A stretch of DNA of 64,000 bases from Archivesica marissinica (GCA_014843695.1 CM026394.1:33990164-34054163), one strand, 5' to 3'; shown: positions 32,705 to 47,938, counted from the stretch's first letter. Translations and numbers: made by a program. The notes: generated by a model not told the origin, from the sequence alone.

Positions 32705-35700
32705 TACCATAAAATGACATGAATACACAGTGGCATATGGTGGCACTACCATAAAATGACATGAATACACAGTGGCATATGGTGCACTACCATAAAATGG
32801 CATGAATACACAGTGGCATATGGTGGCACTACCATAAAATGGCATGAATACACAGTGGCATATGGTGGCACTACCATTAAATGACATGAATACACAGTGG
32901 CATATGGTGCACTACCATAAAATGGCATGAATACACAGTGGCATATGGTGCACTACCATAAAATGACATGAATACACAGTGGCATATGGTGGCACTACCA
33001 TAAAATGGCATGAATACACAGTGGCATATGGTGGCACTACCATAAAATGACATGAATACACAGTGGCATATGGTGCACTACCATAAAATGACATGAATAC
33101 ACAGTGGCATATGGTGCACTACCATTAAATGACATGAATACACAGTGGCATATGGTGGCACTACCATAAAATGGCATGAATACACAGTGGCATATGGTGG
33201 CACTACCATTAAATGACATGAATACACAGTGGCATATGGTGCACTACCATACAATGACATGAATACACAGTGGCATATGGTGCACTACCATAAAATGGCA
33301 TGAATACACAGTGGCATATGGTGGCACTACCATACAATGACATGAATACACAGTGGCATATGGTGCACTACCATAAAATGACATGAATACACAGTGGCAT
33401 ATGGTGGCACTACCATAACATGACATGAATACACAGTGGCATATGGTGGCACTACCATAAAATGGCATGAATACACAGTGGCATATGGTGCACTACCATA
33501 CAATGGCATGAATACACAGTGGCATATGGTGCACTACCATAAAATGACATGAATACACAGTGGCATATGGTGGCACTACCATAAAATGACATGAATACAC
33601 AGTGGCATATGGTGGCACTACCATTAAATGACATGAATACACAGTGGCATATGGTGCACTACCATAAAATGACATGAATACACAGTGGCATATGGTGCAC
33701 TACCATAAAATGACATGAATACACAGTGGCATATGGTGCACTACCATAAAATGACATGAATACACAGTGGCATATGGTGCACTACCATAAAATGACATGA
33801 ATACACAGTGGCATATGGTGCACTACCATAAAATGACATGAATACACAGTGGCATATGGTGCACTACCATAAAATGACATGAATACACAGTGGCATATGG
33901 TGCACTACCATTAAATGACATGAATACACAGTGGCATATGGTGCACTACCATAACATGAATACACAGTGGCATATGGTGCACTACCATAAAATGACATGA
34001 ATACACAGTGGCATATGGTGGCACTACCATTAAATGACATGAATACACAGTGGCATATGGTGCACTACCATAACATGAATACACAGTGGCATATGGTGCA
34101 CTACCATTAAATGACATGAATACACAGTGGCATATGGTGGCACTACCATTAAATGACATGAATACACAGTGGCATATGGTGCACTACCATAACATGAATA
34201 CACAGTGGCATATGGTGCACTACCATTAAATGACATGAATACACAGTGGCATATGGTGGCACTACCATAAAATGACATGAATACACAGTGGCATATGGTG
34301 CACTACCATAAAATGACATGAATACACAGTGGCATATGGTGGCACTACCATAAAATGACATGAATACACAGTGGCATATGGTGGCACTACCATAAAATGA
34401 CATGAATACACAGTGGCATATGGTGCACTACCATTAAATGACATGAATACACAGTGGCATATGGTGCACTACCATAAAATGACATGAATACACAGTGGCA
34501 TATGGTGCACTACCATAAAATGGCATGAATACACAGTGGCATATGGTGGCACTACCATAAAATGACATGAATACACAGTGGCATATGGTGGCACTACCAT
34601 AAAATGACATGAATACACAGTGGCATATGGTGCACTACCATAAATGCATGAAAGTGGCATATGGTGCACTACCATAAAATGACATGAATACACAGTGGCA
34701 TATGGTGGCACTACCATAAAATGACATGAATACACAGTGGCATATGGTGGCACTACCATAAAATGACATGAATACACAGTGGCATATGGTGCACTACCAT
34801 AAAATGACATGAATACACAGTGGCATATGGTGCACTACCATAAAATGACATGAATACACAGTGGCATATGGTGCACTACCATTAAATGACATGAATACAC
34901 AGTGGCATATGGTGCACTACCATAAATGACATGAATACACAGTGGCATATGGTGCACTACCATAAAATGGCATGAATACACAGTGGCATATGGTGGCACT
35001 ACCATAAAATGACATGAATACACAGTGGCATATGGTGCACTACCATAAATGGCATGAATACACAGTGGCATATGGTGCACTACCATAAAATGGCATGAAT
35101 ACACAGTGGCATATGGTGCACTACCATAAAATGACATGAATACACAGTGGCATATGGTGGCACTACCATAAAATGCATGAGCACTACCATAAAATGACAT
35201 GAATACACAGTGGCATATGGTGCACTACCATAAATGACATGAATACACAGTGGCATATGGTGCACTACCATAAAATGACATGAATACACAGTGGCATATG
35301 GTGGCACTACCATAAAATGACATGAATACACAGTGGCATATGGTGGCACTACCATAAAATGACATGAATACACAGTGGCATATGGTGCACTACCATAAAA
35401 TGACATGAATACACAGTGGCATATGGTGCACTACCATAAAATGACATGAATACACAGTGGCACTACCATAAAATGACATGAATACACAGTGGCATATGGT
35501 GGCACTACCATAAAATGGCATGAATACACAGTGGCATATGGTGGCACTACCATAAAATGACATGAATACACAGTGGCATATGGTGCACTACCATAAAATG
35601 ACATGAATACACAGTGGCATATGGTGCACTACCATAAAATGGCATGAATACACAGTGGCATATGGTGCACTACCATACAATGACATGAATACACAGTGGC

Positions 35701-38700
35701 ATATGGTGGCACTACCATAAAATGACATGAATACACAGTGGCATATGGTGGCACTACCATAAAATGGCATGAATACACAGTGGCATATGGTGCACTACCA
35801 TAAATGGCATGAATACACAGTGGCATATGGTGCACTACCATAAAATGACATGAATACACAGTGACATATTGTGGCACTACCATAAAATGACATGAATACA
35901 CAGTGGCATATGGTGGCACTACCATTAAATGACATGAATACACAGTGGCATATGGTGCACTACCATAAAATGACATGAATACACAGTGACATATGGTGGC
36001 ACTACCATAAAATGACATGAATACACAGTGGCATATGGTGCACTACCATAAAATGACATGAATACACAGTGGCATATGGTGCACTACCATACAATGACAT
36101 GAATACACAGTGACATATGGTGGCACTACTATAAAATGACATGAATACACAGTGGCACATGGTGCACTACCATAAAATGACATGAATACACAGTGGCATA
36201 TGGTGCACTACCATACAATGACATGAATACACAGTGGCATATGGTGCACTACCATAAAATGACATGAATACACAGTGGCATATGTTGGCACTACCATAAA
36301 ATGACATGAATACACAGTGGCATATGGTGCACTACCATAAAATGGCATGAATACACAGTGGCATATGGTGGCACTACCATTAAATGACATGAATACACAG
36401 TGGCATATGGTGCACTACCATACAATGACATGAATACACAGTGGCATATGGTGCACTACCATAAAATGGCATGAATACACAGTGGCATATGGTGCACTAC
36501 CATAAAATGGCATGAATACACAGTGGCATATGGTGGCACTACCATTAAATGACATGAATACACAGTGGCATATGGTGGCACTACCATAAAATGACATGAA
36601 TACACAGTGGCATATGGTGCACTACCATAAAATGGCATGAATACACAGTGGCATATGGTGGCACTACCATTAAATGACATGAATACACAGTGGCATATGG
36701 TGGCACTACCATAAAATGACATGAATACACAGTGGCATATGGTGCACTACCATAAAATGACATGAATACACAGTGGCATATGGTGGCACTACCATTAAAT
36801 GACATGAATACACAGTGGCATATGGTGCACTACCATACAATGACATGAATACACAGTGGCATATTGTGCACTACCATAAAATGGCATGAATACACAGTGG
36901 CATATGGTGGCACTACCATTAAATGACATGAATACACAGTGGCATATGGTGGCACTACCATAAAATGACATGAATACACAGTGGCATATGGTGCACTACC
37001 ATAAAATGGCATGAATACACAGTGGCATATGGTGGCACTACCATTAAATGACATGAATACACAGTGGCATATGGTGGCACTACCATAAAATGACATGACT
37101 ACACAGTGGCATATGGTGGCACTACCATAACATGTCATGAATACACAGTGGCATATGGTGCACTACCATAACATGACATGAATACACAGTGGCATATGGT
37201 GCACTACCATTAAATGACATGAATACACAGTGGCATATGGTGGCACTACCATTAAATGACATGAATACACAGTGGCATATGGTGGCTCTACCATAAAATG
37301 ACATGAATACACAGTGGCATATGGTGGCACTACCATTAAATGACATGAATACGCAGTGACATATGGTGGCACTACCATAACATGACATGAATACACAGTG
37401 GCATATGGTGCACTACCATAAAATGACATGAATACACAGTGGCATATGGTGCACTAACATAAAATGGCATGAATACACAGTGGCATATGGTGCACTACCA
37501 TAAAATGACATGAATACACAGTGGCATATGGTGGCACTACCATAAAATGACATGACTACACAGTGGCACTACCATAACATGTCATGAATACACAGTGGCA
37601 TTTGGTGCACTACCATAACATGACATGAATACACAGTGGCATATGGTGCACTACCATTAAATGACATGAATACACAGTGGCATATGGTGGCACTACCATT
37701 AAATGACATGAATACACAGTGACATATGGTGGCTCTACCATAAAATGACATGAATACACAGTGGCATATGGTGGCACTACCATTAAATGACATGAATACA
37801 CAGTGGCATATGGTGGCACTACCATAAAATGGCATGAATACACAGTGGCATATGGTGGCACTACCATAAAATGTCATGAATACACAGTGGCATATGGTGG
37901 CACTACCATAAAATGACATGAATACACAGTGGCATATGGTGGCACTACCATAAAATGACATGACTACACAGTGACATGGTGGCACTACCATAACATGTCA
38001 TGAATACACAGTGGCATATGGTGCACTACCATTAAATGACATGTATACACAGTGGCATATGGTGCACTACCATACAATGACATGAATACACAGTGGTATA
38101 TGGTGGCACTACCATAAAATGACATGAATACACAGTGGCATATGGTGCACTACCATAAAATGGCATGAATACACAGTGGCATATGGTGGCACTACCATAA
38201 AATGACATGAATACACAGTGGCATATGGTGCACTACCATAAAATGACATGAATACACAGTGGCATATGGTGGCACTACCATACAATGACATGAATACACA
38301 GTGGCATATGGTGCACTACCATAAAATGACATGAATACACAGTGGCATATGGTGGCACTACCATAAAATGACATGAATACACAGTGGCATATGGTGCACT
38401 ACCATAAAATGACATGAATACACAGTGGCATATGGTGGCACTACCATACAATGACATGAATACACAGTGGCATATGGTGCACTACCATAAAATGACATGA
38501 ATACACAGTGGCATATGGTGGCACTACCATAAAATGACATGAATACACAGTGGCATATGGTGCACTACCATAAAATGACATGAATACACAGTGGCATATG
38601 GTGGCACTACCATACAATGACATGAATACACAGTGGCATATGGTGCACTACCATAAAATGACATGAATACACAGTGGCATATGGTGGCACTACCATAAAA

Positions 38701-40622
38701 TGACATGAATACACAGTGGCATATGGTGCACTACCATAAAATGACATGAATACACAGTGGCATATGGTGGCACTACCATAAAATGACATGAATACACAGT
38801 GGCATATGGTGCACTACCATAAAATGACATGAATACACAGTGGCATATGGTGCACTACCATACAATGACATGAATACACAGTGACATATGGTGGCACTAC
38901 CATAAAATGACATGAATACACAGTGGCATATGGTGCACTACCATAAAATGACATGAATACACAGTGGCATATGGTGCACTACCATACAATGACATGAATA
39001 CACAGTGGCATATGGTGCACTACCATAAAATGATATGAATACACAGTGGCATATGGTGGCACTACCATAAAATGACATGAATACACAGTGGCATATGGTG
39101 CACTACCATAACATGACATGAATACACAGTGGCATATGGTGCACTACCATAAAATGGCATGAATACACAGTGGCATATGGTGGCACTACCATTAAATGAC
39201 ATGAATACACAGTGGCATATGGTGGCACTACCATAAAATGGCATGAATACACAGTGGCATATGGTGGCACTACCATTAAATGACATGACTACACAGTGGC
39301 ATATGGTGGCACTACCATAACATGTCATGAATACACAGTGGCATATGGTGCACTACCATAACATGACATGAATACACAGTGGCATATGGTGCACTACCAT
39401 TAAATGACATGAATACACAGTGGCATATGGTGGCTCTACCATAAAATGACATGAATACACAGTGGCATATGGTGGCACTACCATAAATGACATGAATACA
39501 CAGTGACATATGGTGGCACTACCATAACATGACATGAATACACAGTGGCATATGGTGCACTACCATAAAATGACATGAATACACAGTGGCATATGGTGGC
39601 TCTACCATAAAATGACATGAATACACAGTGGCATATGGTGGCACTACCATAAATGACATGAATACACAGTGACATATGGTGGCACTACCATAACATGACA
39701 TGAATACACAGTGGCATATGGTGCACTACCATAAAATGACATGAATACACAGTGGCATATGGTGCACTACCATAAAATGACATGAATACACAGTGGCATA
39801 TGGTGCACTACCATAAAATGGCATGAATACACAGTGGCATATGGTGCACTACCATAAAATGACATGAATACACAGTGGCATATGGTGGCACTACCATAAA
39901 ATGACATGAATACACAGTGGCATATGGTGGCACTACCATAACATGACATGAATACACAGTGGCATATGGTGCACTACCATTAAATGACATGAATACACAG
40001 TGGCATATGGTGGCACTACCATAACATGACATGAATACACAGTGGCATATGGTGGCACTACCATAACATGACATGAATACACAGTGGCATATGGTGGCAC
40101 TACGATAACATGACATGAATACACAGTTACACTACCATAAAATGTCATGAATACACAGTGGCATATGGTGGCACTACCATAACATGACATGAATACACAG
40201 TTACACTACCATAAAATGTCATGAATACACAGTGGCATATGGTGGCACTACCATAACATGACATGAATACACAGTTACACTACCATAAAATGTCATGAAT
40301 ACACAGTGGCATATGGTGGCACTACCATAACATGACATGAATACACAGTTAAACTACCATTAAATGACATGAATACACAGTGGCATATGGTGCACTACCA
40401 TTAAATGACATGAATACACAGTGGCATATGGTGCACTACCATAAAATGACATGAATACACAGTGGCATATGGTGCACTACCATTAAATGACATGACTACA
40501 CAGTGGCATATGGTGCACTACCATTAAATGACATGACTACACAGTGGCATATGGTGGCACTACCATTAAATGACATGAATACACAGTGGCATATGGTGGC
40601 ACTACCATACAATGACATGAAT
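32705..40622. repeat. 41/42-bp satellite, block 2
   Basis: Same satellite as 21686-29630. From about 36208 to 38706 the succession of unit variants equals 25190-27688 at a constant offset of 11018 bp. Further right the offset falls to 10978, from loss of about one unit. Rare variants are shared, for example CACTAACATAAAATGG at 26433 and 37451, and GGCATTTGGTG at 26580 and 37598. Confidence 0.97.
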
Positions 40623-40812
40623 AAATTAGTGTCTAGATGCACTACAATGCCTGTTATCTGTACCATATTGCATCACATTACTTATCACATTATGTTACCT
40701 GCAATCCTGTTGTTATGAACATATTTTCTAGTTGTTATTCAAGGTAACGTAATACGTTTTGCTTCCATACTTTAGAAAATACACAGGAAATTGTGTTTAG
40801 AATGTGTAACTG
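40623..40812. other. spacer, copy 2
   Basis: Duplicate of 29631-29820. Confidence 0.6.
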
Positions 40813-41185
40813 TGTCAGACAGCTGACCCTGATCACACAGTTGACCCTGATCAGACAGCTGACCCTGATCAGACAGTTGACCCTGATCAGACAGCTGACC
40901 CTGATCAGACAGCTGACCCTGATCAGACAGTTGACCCTGATCAGACAGCTGACCCTGATCAGACAGTTGACCCTGATCAGACAGCTGACCCTGATCAGAC
41001 AGTTGACCCTGATCAGACAGTTGACCCTGATCAGACAATTGACCCTGATCAGACAGATGACCCTGATCAGACAGCTGACCCTGATCAGACAGTTGACCCT
41101 GATCAGACAGTTGACCCTGATCAGACAGATGACCCTGATCAGACAGCTGACCCTGATCAGACAGCTGACCCTGATCAGACAGCTT
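40813..41185. repeat. 18-bp minisatellite, copy 2 (about 21 units)
   Basis: Same as 29821-30247 but about three units (54 bp) shorter. Confidence 0.95.
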
Positions 41186-41298
41186 TGACTGCCATACTGA
41201 TCTATGTATAGAATTATTGCAAAACTTCAAATTGTATGTTTATTCCGAAAGTTTAATTATCAATAATTACATTGACAATATTTTTTATTTTGTCAATA

Positions 41299-41895
41299 CA
41301 GTCAAACCTGTGTTAGTGGTCACCTCTATTATGTACAGTCAAATCTGTGTTAGTGGTCACCTCTATTAAGTACAGTCAAACCTGTGTTAGTGGTCACCTC
41401 TATTAAGTACAGTCAAACCTGTGTTAGTGGTCACCTCTATTAAGTACAGTCAAACCTGTGTTAGTGGTCACCTCTATTAAGTACAGTCAAACCTGTGTTA
41501 GTGGTCACCTCTATTAAGTACAGTCAAACCTGTGTTAGTGGTCACCTCTATTAAGTACAGTCAAACCTGTGTTAGTGGTCACCTCTATTATGTACAGTCA
41601 AACCTGTGTTAGTGGTCACCTCTATTAAGTACAGTCAAACCTGTGTTAGTGGTCACCTCTATTAAGTACAGTCAAACCTGTGTTAGTGGTCACCTCTATT
41701 AAGCAACCGGCCTGCATTAAGCAACCAGTTTCCAGATTCCCAATATGGTGTTTTGTTAAACATTTGACCTTCTATTATTCTATTCCACATTCCCATTATG
41801 TTACTTTAATATAACTTTGACCTCTATTAAGCAGCCACCTGTGCTAAGCAGCCACTTTCTGTGATTCCCTTGGCTGCTTGAGACAGGTTTGACTG
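41299..41895. mobile_element. pogo/Tc1-like MITE (element C) with amplified left end, copy 2
   Basis: Same structure as 30361-30920 but with one more 37-bp unit. One extra unit carries the ATTATGTACAG variant. Confidence 0.93.
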
Positions 41896-42512
41896 TAATT
41901 ACATTGTCAATATTTTTTTTTTGGCCTCCTACGGACATTCCAGACAGAATCCGAGAAACCAAAAAATACAAATCTCCGTCTTTAAATATAATAAATTTGT
42001 GTCGGTACATGTATAAAATTCAAATCTTTGTTGCATTGTTTACGCATGTCTTTATGTTTAAACTGTGTTTCTTCAATCTGTAAACAATCACTGTAACGTT
42101 GCATCTAAATGTTTCACTGTATTCTATACTTTTGATAAAATGTTACGTACCACTTTACCAAAGGGAAGATTGAACATTCTGTGGCCACTGTAACTGATCA
42201 TGACCGCGTCTCTTTTAATATGAAAAAGTTGGCAGTTTCTTACGGAGGTTAGTGCACCAAGTACTGGTTAACCGCTGGAGCCTGCCCAGGAAATGTGTTG
42301 TTAGGTAAACTGCCCGTCGCTCAAATGGGTAACCGGAAGCGACGTTAAATAAACTTAAATAAAAAATTATTAGTATTATATCCTTTGTTGTCACAAGTTA
42401 TTATCTGATGCCCCGTTGTGTTCCTGCATGATTTTGTACTGTTTCAGTTTCAATGGATCGCCAGCCTTGAATTTTGGTAATATTCAGTTGTTTTACCAGG
42501 CAATAGAACATC
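41896..42512. other. unannotated block, copy 2, with SINE1-related element
   Basis: Duplicate of 30921-31537. The SINE1-related element lies at 42171-42353. I see no difference from the first copy in the parts I compared. Confidence 0.75.
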
Positions 42513-45178
42513 TACCACTAGTGCTACCAAACCAGTCCCCCAGTCGCTAGTATATGCTACCAAACCAGTCCCCCAGTCGCTAGTATATGCTACCAAACCA
42601 GTCCCCCAGTCACTAGTATATGCTACCAAACCAGTCCCCCAGTCACTAGTATATGCTACCAAACCAGTCCCCCAGTCGCTAGTATATGCTACCAAACCAG
42701 TCCCCCAGTCACTAGTATATGCTACCAAACCAGTCCCCCAGTCGCTGGTATATGCTACCAAACCAGTCCCCCAGTCACTAGTATATGCTACCAAACCAGT
42801 CCCCCAGTCACTAGTATATGCTACCAAACCAAGAACCAGTCCCCCAGTCACTAGTATATGCTACCAAACCAGTCCCCCAGTCACTAGTATATGCTACCAA
42901 ACCAAGAACCAGTCCCCCAGTCACTAGTATATGCTACCAAACCAAGAACCAATCCCCCAGTCACTAGTATATGCTACCAAACCAGTCCCCCAGTCACTAG
43001 TATATGCTACCAAACCAGTCTCCCAGTCACTAGTATATGCTACCAAACCAAGAACCAGTCCCCCTAGTCACTAGTATATGCTACCAAACCAGTCCCCCAG
43101 TCACTAGTATATGCTACCAAACCAGTCCCCCAGTCACTAGTATATGCTACCAAACCAGTCCCCCAGTCACTAGTATATGCTACCAAACCAGTCTCCCAGT
43201 CACTAGTATATGCTACCAAACCAAGAACCAGTCCCCCTAGTCACTAGTATATGCTACCAAACCAAGAACCAGTCCTCCAGTCACTAGTATATGCTACCAA
43301 ACCTAGAACCAGTCCTCCCAGTCACTAGTATATGCTACCAAACCAAGAACCAGTCCTCCCAGTCACTAGTATATGCTACCAAACCAAGAACCAGTCCCCC
43401 TAGTCACTAGTGTATGCTACCAAACCAAGAACCAGTCCCCCAGTCACTAGTATATGCTACCAAACCAAGAACCAGTCCTCCCAGTCACTAGTATATGCTA
43501 CCAAGCCTAGAACCAGTCCTCCCAGTCACTAGTATATGCTACCAAACCAAGAACCAGTCCTCCAGTCACTAGTATATGCTACCAAACCTAGAACCAGTCC
43601 TCCCAGTCACTAGTATATGCTACCAAACCAAGAACCAGTCCTCCCAGTCACTAGTATATGCTACCAAACCAAGAACCAGTCCTCCCAGTCACTAGTATAT
43701 GCTACCAAACCTAGAACCAGTCCTCCCAGTCACTAGTATATGCTACCAAACCAAGAACCAGTCCTTCCAGTCACTAGTATATGCTACCAAACCTAGAACC
43801 AGTCCTTCCAGTCACTAGTATATGCTACCAAACCAAGAACCAGTCCTCCCAGTCACTAGTATATGCTACCAAACCAAGAACCAGTCCCCCTAGTCACTAG
43901 TATATGCTACCAAACCTAGAACCAGTCCCCCTAGTCACTAGTATATGCTACCAAACCAAGAACCAGTCTCCCAGTCACTAGTATATGCTACCAAACCAGT
44001 CTCCCAGTCACTAGTATATGCTACCAAACCTAGAACCAGTCCTCCAGTCACTAGTATATGCTACCAAACCTAGAACCAGTCCTCCCAGTCACTAGTATAT
44101 GCTACTAAACCAGTCCTCCAGTCACTAGTATATGCTACCAAACCTAGAACCAGTCTTCCCAGTCACTAGTATATGCTACCAAACCTAGAACCAGTCCTCC
44201 AGTCACTAGTATATGCTACCAAGCCAAGAACCAGTCTCCCAGTCACTAGTATATGCTACCAAACCAAGAACCAGTCCCCCTAGTCACTAGTATATGCTAC
44301 CAAACCAAGAACCAGTCCTCCAGTCACTAGTATATGCTACCAAACCAAGGACCAGTCCCCCAGTCACTAGTATATGCTACCAAACCAAGAACCAGTCCCC
44401 CTAGTCACTAGTATATGCTACCAAACCAAGAACCAGTCCTCCCAGTCACTAGTATATGCTACCAAACCAAGAACCAGTCCCCCAGTCACTAGTATATGCT
44501 ACCAAACCAAGAACCAGTCCTCCAGTCACTAGTATATGCTACCAAACCAAGGACCAGTCCCCCAGTCACTAATATATGCTACCAAACCAATAACCAGTCC
44601 CCCCAGTCACTAGTATATGCTACCAAACCAAGAACCAGTCTCCCAGTCACTAGTATATGCTACCAAACCAAGAACCAGTCCTCCAGTCACTAGTATATGC
44701 TACCAAACCAAGGACCAGTCCCCCAGTCACTAGTATATGCTATCAAACCAAGAACCAGTCTCCCAGTCACTAGTGTATGCTACCAAACCAAGAACCAGTC
44801 CTCCCAGTCACTAGTATATGCTACCAAATCAAGAACCAGTCCCTCCCAGTCACTAGTATATGCTACCAAACCAGTCCCCCAGTCACTAGTATATGCTACC
44901 AAACCAGTCCCCCAGTCACTAGTATATGCTACCAAACCTAGAACCAGTCCCCCTAGTCACTAGTATATGCTACCAAACCAAGAACCAGTCCTCCCAGTCA
45001 CTAGTATATGCTACCAAACTAAGGACCAGTCCCCCAGTCACTAGTATATGCTACCAAACCAAGAACCAGTCCTCCCAGTCACTAGTATATGCTACCAAAC
45101 TAAGGACCAGTCCCCCAGTCACTAGTATATGCTACCAAACCTAGAACCAGTCTCCGAGTCACTAGTTTATACAACAAA
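42513..45178. repeat. 33- to 42-bp minisatellite, about 68 units
   Basis: The short unit is as in 31538-31704. Further right most units have an added AGAACCAGT segment (ACCAAACCAAGAACCAGTCC then TCCCAGTCACTAGTATATGCT). The array moves from homogeneous short units at the left to mixed long units at the right, so it is polarised. Confidence 0.95.
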
Positions 45179-45205
45179 ACCTAGTAGACCCAGTCTCCCA
45201 GTCAC
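45179..45205. other. junction between two arrays
   Basis: Short decayed remnant of the preceding array. Confidence 0.4.
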
Positions 45206-46280
45206 TATTATGATATAAACCCATATTCCCATGTAACACCCATATGTGCATGGAACACCCATATTCCCAAGATACACATACTGTCCTGTAACACCCAAAC
45301 TGTCATGTAACACCCATTCCCAAGCAACACCCATACTGCAAATATCGCCCATATTCCTTAGTAACACCCATATTCCCAAATAATACTCACACTGTCGTGT
45401 AACACCCATATTGTCATGCAACATCCCTACTGCCATGCAACACCCATATTCCCATGTAACACCAATATTGCTATGCAACACCCATGCTGTAATGCAACAG
45501 CTATTTTCCCTAGCGACACCCATACTGTCATGCAATGCCTATTTTCCCTAACAACACCCCTACTGCCATGCAACACCCATAATCCCATGTAACACCCATA
45601 TTGTCATGCAACACCCATACTGTCATGCAACACCTATTTTCCCTAGCAACACCCATACTGCCATGCGACACCTATTTTCCCTAGCAACACCCATACTGTC
45701 ATTCAATGCCTATTTTCCCTAACAACACCCCTACTGCCATGCAACACCCATATTGTCATGCAACACCCATACTGCCATGCAACACCTGTTTTCCCTAGCA
45801 ACACCCATACTGTCATGCAACGCCTATTTTCCCTAGCAACACCCCTACTGCCATGTAACACCCATATTGTCATGCAACACCCCTACTGCCATGCGATACC
45901 TATTTTCCCTAGCAACACCCATACTGTCATGTAACACCCATAATCCCATGTAACACCCATATTGTCATGCAACACCCCTGCTGTCATCCAACGCCTATTT
46001 TCCCTAGCAACACCCCTGCTGTCATGCAACACCTATTTTCCCTAGCAACACCCATACTGTCATGCAACGCCTATTTTCCCTAGCAACACCCCTACTGCCA
46101 TGTAATGCCTATTTTCCCTAGCAACACCCCTGCTGCCATGTGATGCCTATTTTCCCTAGCAACACCCATGCTGTCATGCAATGCCTATTTTCCCTAGCAA
46201 CACCCCTGCTGTCATACAACGCCTATTTTCCCTAGCAACACCCCTGCTGCCATTCAACACCTATTTTCCCTAGCAACACT
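45206..46280. repeat. degenerate minisatellite of AACACCCAT-type units
   Basis: Building blocks are AACACCCATACTGTCATGCA and ACGCCTATTTTCCCTAGC. Units alternate between about 19 and 38 bp and become more regular to the right. The left third is diverged. Confidence 0.9.
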
Positions 46281-46374
46281 TGCATTGTATGTAACTATCA
46301 TAATAACTTGTATTCTCTGCCGTAAAACATTTTCCACTATCTGAGAAAAAACATACCATTGATATTGCTATATA

Positions 46375-46876
46375 CAGTCTACATCCGTTATGTCGAATTC
46401 CATCGGACAAACAAAATACTTTGATATAACCAAAGTTTACATTGTCTACATTTGTCACATAATAATTCTTTTTCCTTGTATTGTTGTTATTGGCTGTTAT
46501 AGCCGTGACATGGGCACACTTGATAAAAAAGAACGCACTAATATCGTGTTTAATAAATGCAGCACATAGTGCATACATGTAAATAACATATATATACGAA
46601 AATGTGATATATAAAAAACGCCGATATAATAATGGTGCAGTTCCAGAGGGTAGTGCCAAGCTGGCTACCCCCCCCCCCTGGTTTGTCCTTCACTAATTTC
46701 AGCTGAAGGTACCAGAAGAGTAATTCTATATAACGGAAAATTTTACTTAACAAAATTTCGACATAAACGATGTCAGTTATATGCAAAATGGTAGTATCTG
46801 AAACGGGGCTTTCACCCGACTTTGAGATAACCAGTGAATTTGACATAACTGATTTTGATATTATGGATGTAGACTG
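46375..46876. mobile_element. Tc1/mariner-like MITE, 502 bp
   Basis: Ends CAGTCTACATCCGTTATGTC and, inverted, CAGTCTACATCCATAATATC, flanked by TA. Subterminal ACTTTGATATAACCAAAG-like inverted segments are visible. No transposase frame. A C9 run at 46668-46677 lies inside. Confidence 0.85.
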
Positions 46877-47087
46877 TATTGAAACATTTAGCGAGGACAA
46901 ATGTGAGTTGTTTTGAACAGCGTGGCATCACTCGTTGCAAGACTAGATGGAAAAATGCTAGTGCTGAGCATCTTCTTTGCTTTTTACCTACACCAAGGGT
47001 GTTGTTGTCTCACTCAGTGGTAACAGGGACTAAGCAGTCACCTTTCCGGCAGCGGCGACGAACGTGCCATCAACAATTACATATTGT
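46877..47087. repeat. low-copy sequence with a short dispersed motif
   Basis: GACTAAGCAGTCACCTTTCC to CAACAATTACATATTG resembles 52659-52706 (GACTAAGCAGTCATCCTTCC to CAACAATTATATATT). Type unknown. The frame 46879-47091 is not recognised. Confidence 0.5.
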
Positions 47088-47840
47088 TTAGATGTAGGCC
47101 TACTTGTACCTTGTTTAGATGTAGGCCTACTTGTACCTTGTTTAGATGTAGGCCTACTTGTACCTTGTTTAGATGTAGACCTACGTTAACCTGACAGCAT
47201 GTACCTTGTTTAGATGTAGACCTACGTTAACCTGACAGCATGTACCTTGTTTAGATGTAGGCCTACTTGTACCTTGTTTAGATGTAGGCCTACTTGTACC
47301 TTGTTTAGATGTAGACCTACGTTAACCTGACAGCATGTACCTTGTTTAGATGTAGGCCGACCATAACCTGACAACATGTACCTTGTTTAGATGTAGGCCT
47401 ACCATAACCTGACAACATGTACCTTGTTTAGATGTAGGCCTACCATAACCTGACAACATGTACCTTGTTTAGATGTAGGCCTACCATAACCTGACAACAT
47501 GTACCTTGTTTAGATGTAGGCCTACCATAACCTGACAACATGTACCTTGTTTAGATGTAGGCCTACCATAACCTGACAACATGTACCTTGTTTAGATGTA
47601 GGCCTACCATAACCTGACAACATGTACCTTGTTTAGATGTAGGCCTACCATAACCTGACAACATGTACCTTGTTTAGATGTAGGCCTACCATAACCTGAC
47701 AACATGTACCTTGTTTAGATGTAGGCCTACCATAACCTGACAACATGTACCTTGTTTAGATGTAGGCCTACCATAACCTGACAACATGTACCTTGTTTAG
47801 ATGTAGGCCTACCATAACCTGACAACTTGTACCTTGTTTC
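47088..47840. repeat. 41-bp minisatellite abutting a splice acceptor
   Basis: Unit TGTACCTTGTTTAGATGTAGG then CCTACCATAACCTGACAACA (41 bp), with a 27-bp short form at the left (TTGTACCTTGTTTAGATGTA then GGCCTAC). The last unit continues ACTTGTACCTTGTTTCTTTGCAG, which is the pyrimidine tract and acceptor of the exon at 47848. Confidence 0.94.
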
Positions 47841-47847
47841 TTTGCAG

Positions 47848-47938
47848 CTTCCTATACCTATAGTGAATATCAGTTCCATAGCTCATCCAGTCAAGATCGG
47901 TCTCTCCGACGCTTTCTACTTTGATACAACAGCTTTTG
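47848..47938 (+). CDS. plxdc: PLXDC-like exon with the HPVKIGLSDAF motif
   Basis: 91 nt between TTCTTTGCAG and GTAGGG, starting on a codon boundary and ending in phase 1. It encodes 30 residues (LPIPIVNISSIAHPVKIGL, then SDAFYFDTTAF) plus the first base of G. HPVKVGLSDAF is a hallmark of vertebrate PLXDC1/2. NIS is a potential N-glycosylation sequon. The downstream donor region is copied at 48242-48284. Confidence 0.94.

Noticed and set aside
31475..32887. 470-codon frame
   Set aside because: Runs through 1000 N and joins two unrelated satellites.
21686..40622. CRISPR-like regularly spaced repeats
   Set aside because: Units are contiguous with no unique spacers, in a eukaryotic intron; ordinary satellite.
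46668..46677. Poly-C run as a regulatory motif
   Set aside because: Simple homopolymer inside a MITE; no support.
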